This document shows positions 6,427-6,511 of a stretch of 6,511 bases of DNA, piece after piece. Position numbers and translations under genes: made by a program. The DNA is taken from assembly GCA_900548615.1 (NCBI GenBank), contig URKW01000108.1, forward strand, positions 1 through 6,511. Reading direction: 5' to 3'. The notes under the pieces are model-generated. The model did not search any database. It was not told the DNA's origin and saw nothing but the letters and a program-made list of their open reading frames with translations. This DNA comes from an uncultured Eubacteriales bacterium (GTDB taxonomy: Bacteria; Bacillota; Clostridia; Oscillospirales; Oscillospiraceae). Positions within the stretch are counted from its first letter, which is position 1; every line of letters begins with the position of its first letter.

Positions 6427-6511
6427 GGGCCGACAGAGTCGTCGGCCTTCGGCCCCCTTGTGTAAAGGGGGCTGTCAGCGAAGCTGACTGGGGGATTGTC
6501 GGATTACGGAC
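6427..6511. repeat. Composite multi-hairpin intergenic repeat, running off the window end
   Basis: Three hairpins in a row: GGCCGAC (6428-6434) with GTCGGCC (6441-6447); GCCCCCTT (6452-6459) with AAGGGGGC (6465-6472), a perfect eight-pair stem with loop GTGTA; and GTCAGC (6474-6479) with GCTGAC (6483-6488) around GAA. A competing GGCC-TTC-GGCC pairing (6444-6454) links the first two. The block then reads CTGGGGGATTGT. The second and third hairpins plus GGGGGATTGT resemble a dispersed repeat I recall from Faecalibacterium/Oscillospiraceae-type genomes. The right boundary is not visible. I see no open reading frame of note and no transposase, so if mobile it would be non-autonomous. Confidence 0.6.
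6428..6440 (+). repeat. 13-bp direct repeat, copy 2
   Basis: Identical to 6348-6360. Here the sequence is followed directly by GTCGGCC, so its first seven bases form the left arm of a perfect hairpin. Copy 1 may be a truncated or interrupted version. Confidence 0.7.

Noticed and set aside
6403..6511. Start of another gene downstream of phoR
   Set aside because: The ATG near 6409 reaches a stop after five codons and no other frame shows a ribosome binding site or conserved sequence.
1..6511. CRISPR array, tRNA, rRNA, insertion sequence or novel defence system
   Set aside because: No regular spacer-repeat array, no cloverleaf, no transposase or nuclease motifs; all coding space is explained by canonical pst-phoU-phoPR genes.

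Overview
The window is a conserved phosphate-acquisition and phosphate-signalling operon, all on the + strand: pstS (5' end cut off by the window edge), pstC, pstA, pstB, phoU, an OmpR/PhoB-family response regulator and its PhoR-type histidine kinase. A repeat-rich intergenic tail of about 170 bases follows. The DNA is GC-rich. It has strong AAGGAG-type ribosome binding sites and very tight gene packing. The tail hairpins resemble repeats I recall from gut Oscillospiraceae/Ruminococcaceae (Clostridia). A GC-rich gut Clostridia member (Oscillibacter/Flavonifractor-like) is therefore my best guess, but it rests on recollection and not on a search.

Layout: 2-781 is the phosphate-binding protein without its signal peptide. 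A 68-base gap (782-849) contains an mRNA hairpin. 850-1719 and 1723-2589 encode the two permeases, and 2586-3341 the ATPase. Then come phoU at 3344-3994, the response regulator at 3996-4670 and the kinase at 4667-6337. Gaps within pstC-phoR are 3, -4, 2, 1 and -4 bases, so translational coupling is likely throughout. The tail from 6338 to 6511 has no credible gene and no hairpin followed by a T-run. It holds at least two kinds of hairpin repeat.

How it works together: PstS captures extracellular phosphate and delivers it to PstC-PstA, and PstB powers import. In characterised systems PhoU couples transporter state to PhoR, which phosphorylates or dephosphorylates the response regulator, which in turn controls pst transcription. 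Here sensor, regulator and transporter are in one transcription unit, so a feedback loop is implied. The main operon promoter and any Pho boxes lie upstream of the window.

I see no undescribed system; the gene content is canonical. The most interesting signal is a near-consensus sigma-70 promoter (TTGCCA, 17-base spacer, TATACT) inside the 3' part of pstB. It sits in a locally AT-rich patch with atypical codons and is placed to drive phoU-phoP-phoR independently of the pst promoter. Second-tier observations are the pstS/pstC hairpin, the strong codon bias of pstS and the mosaic of repeats after phoR.
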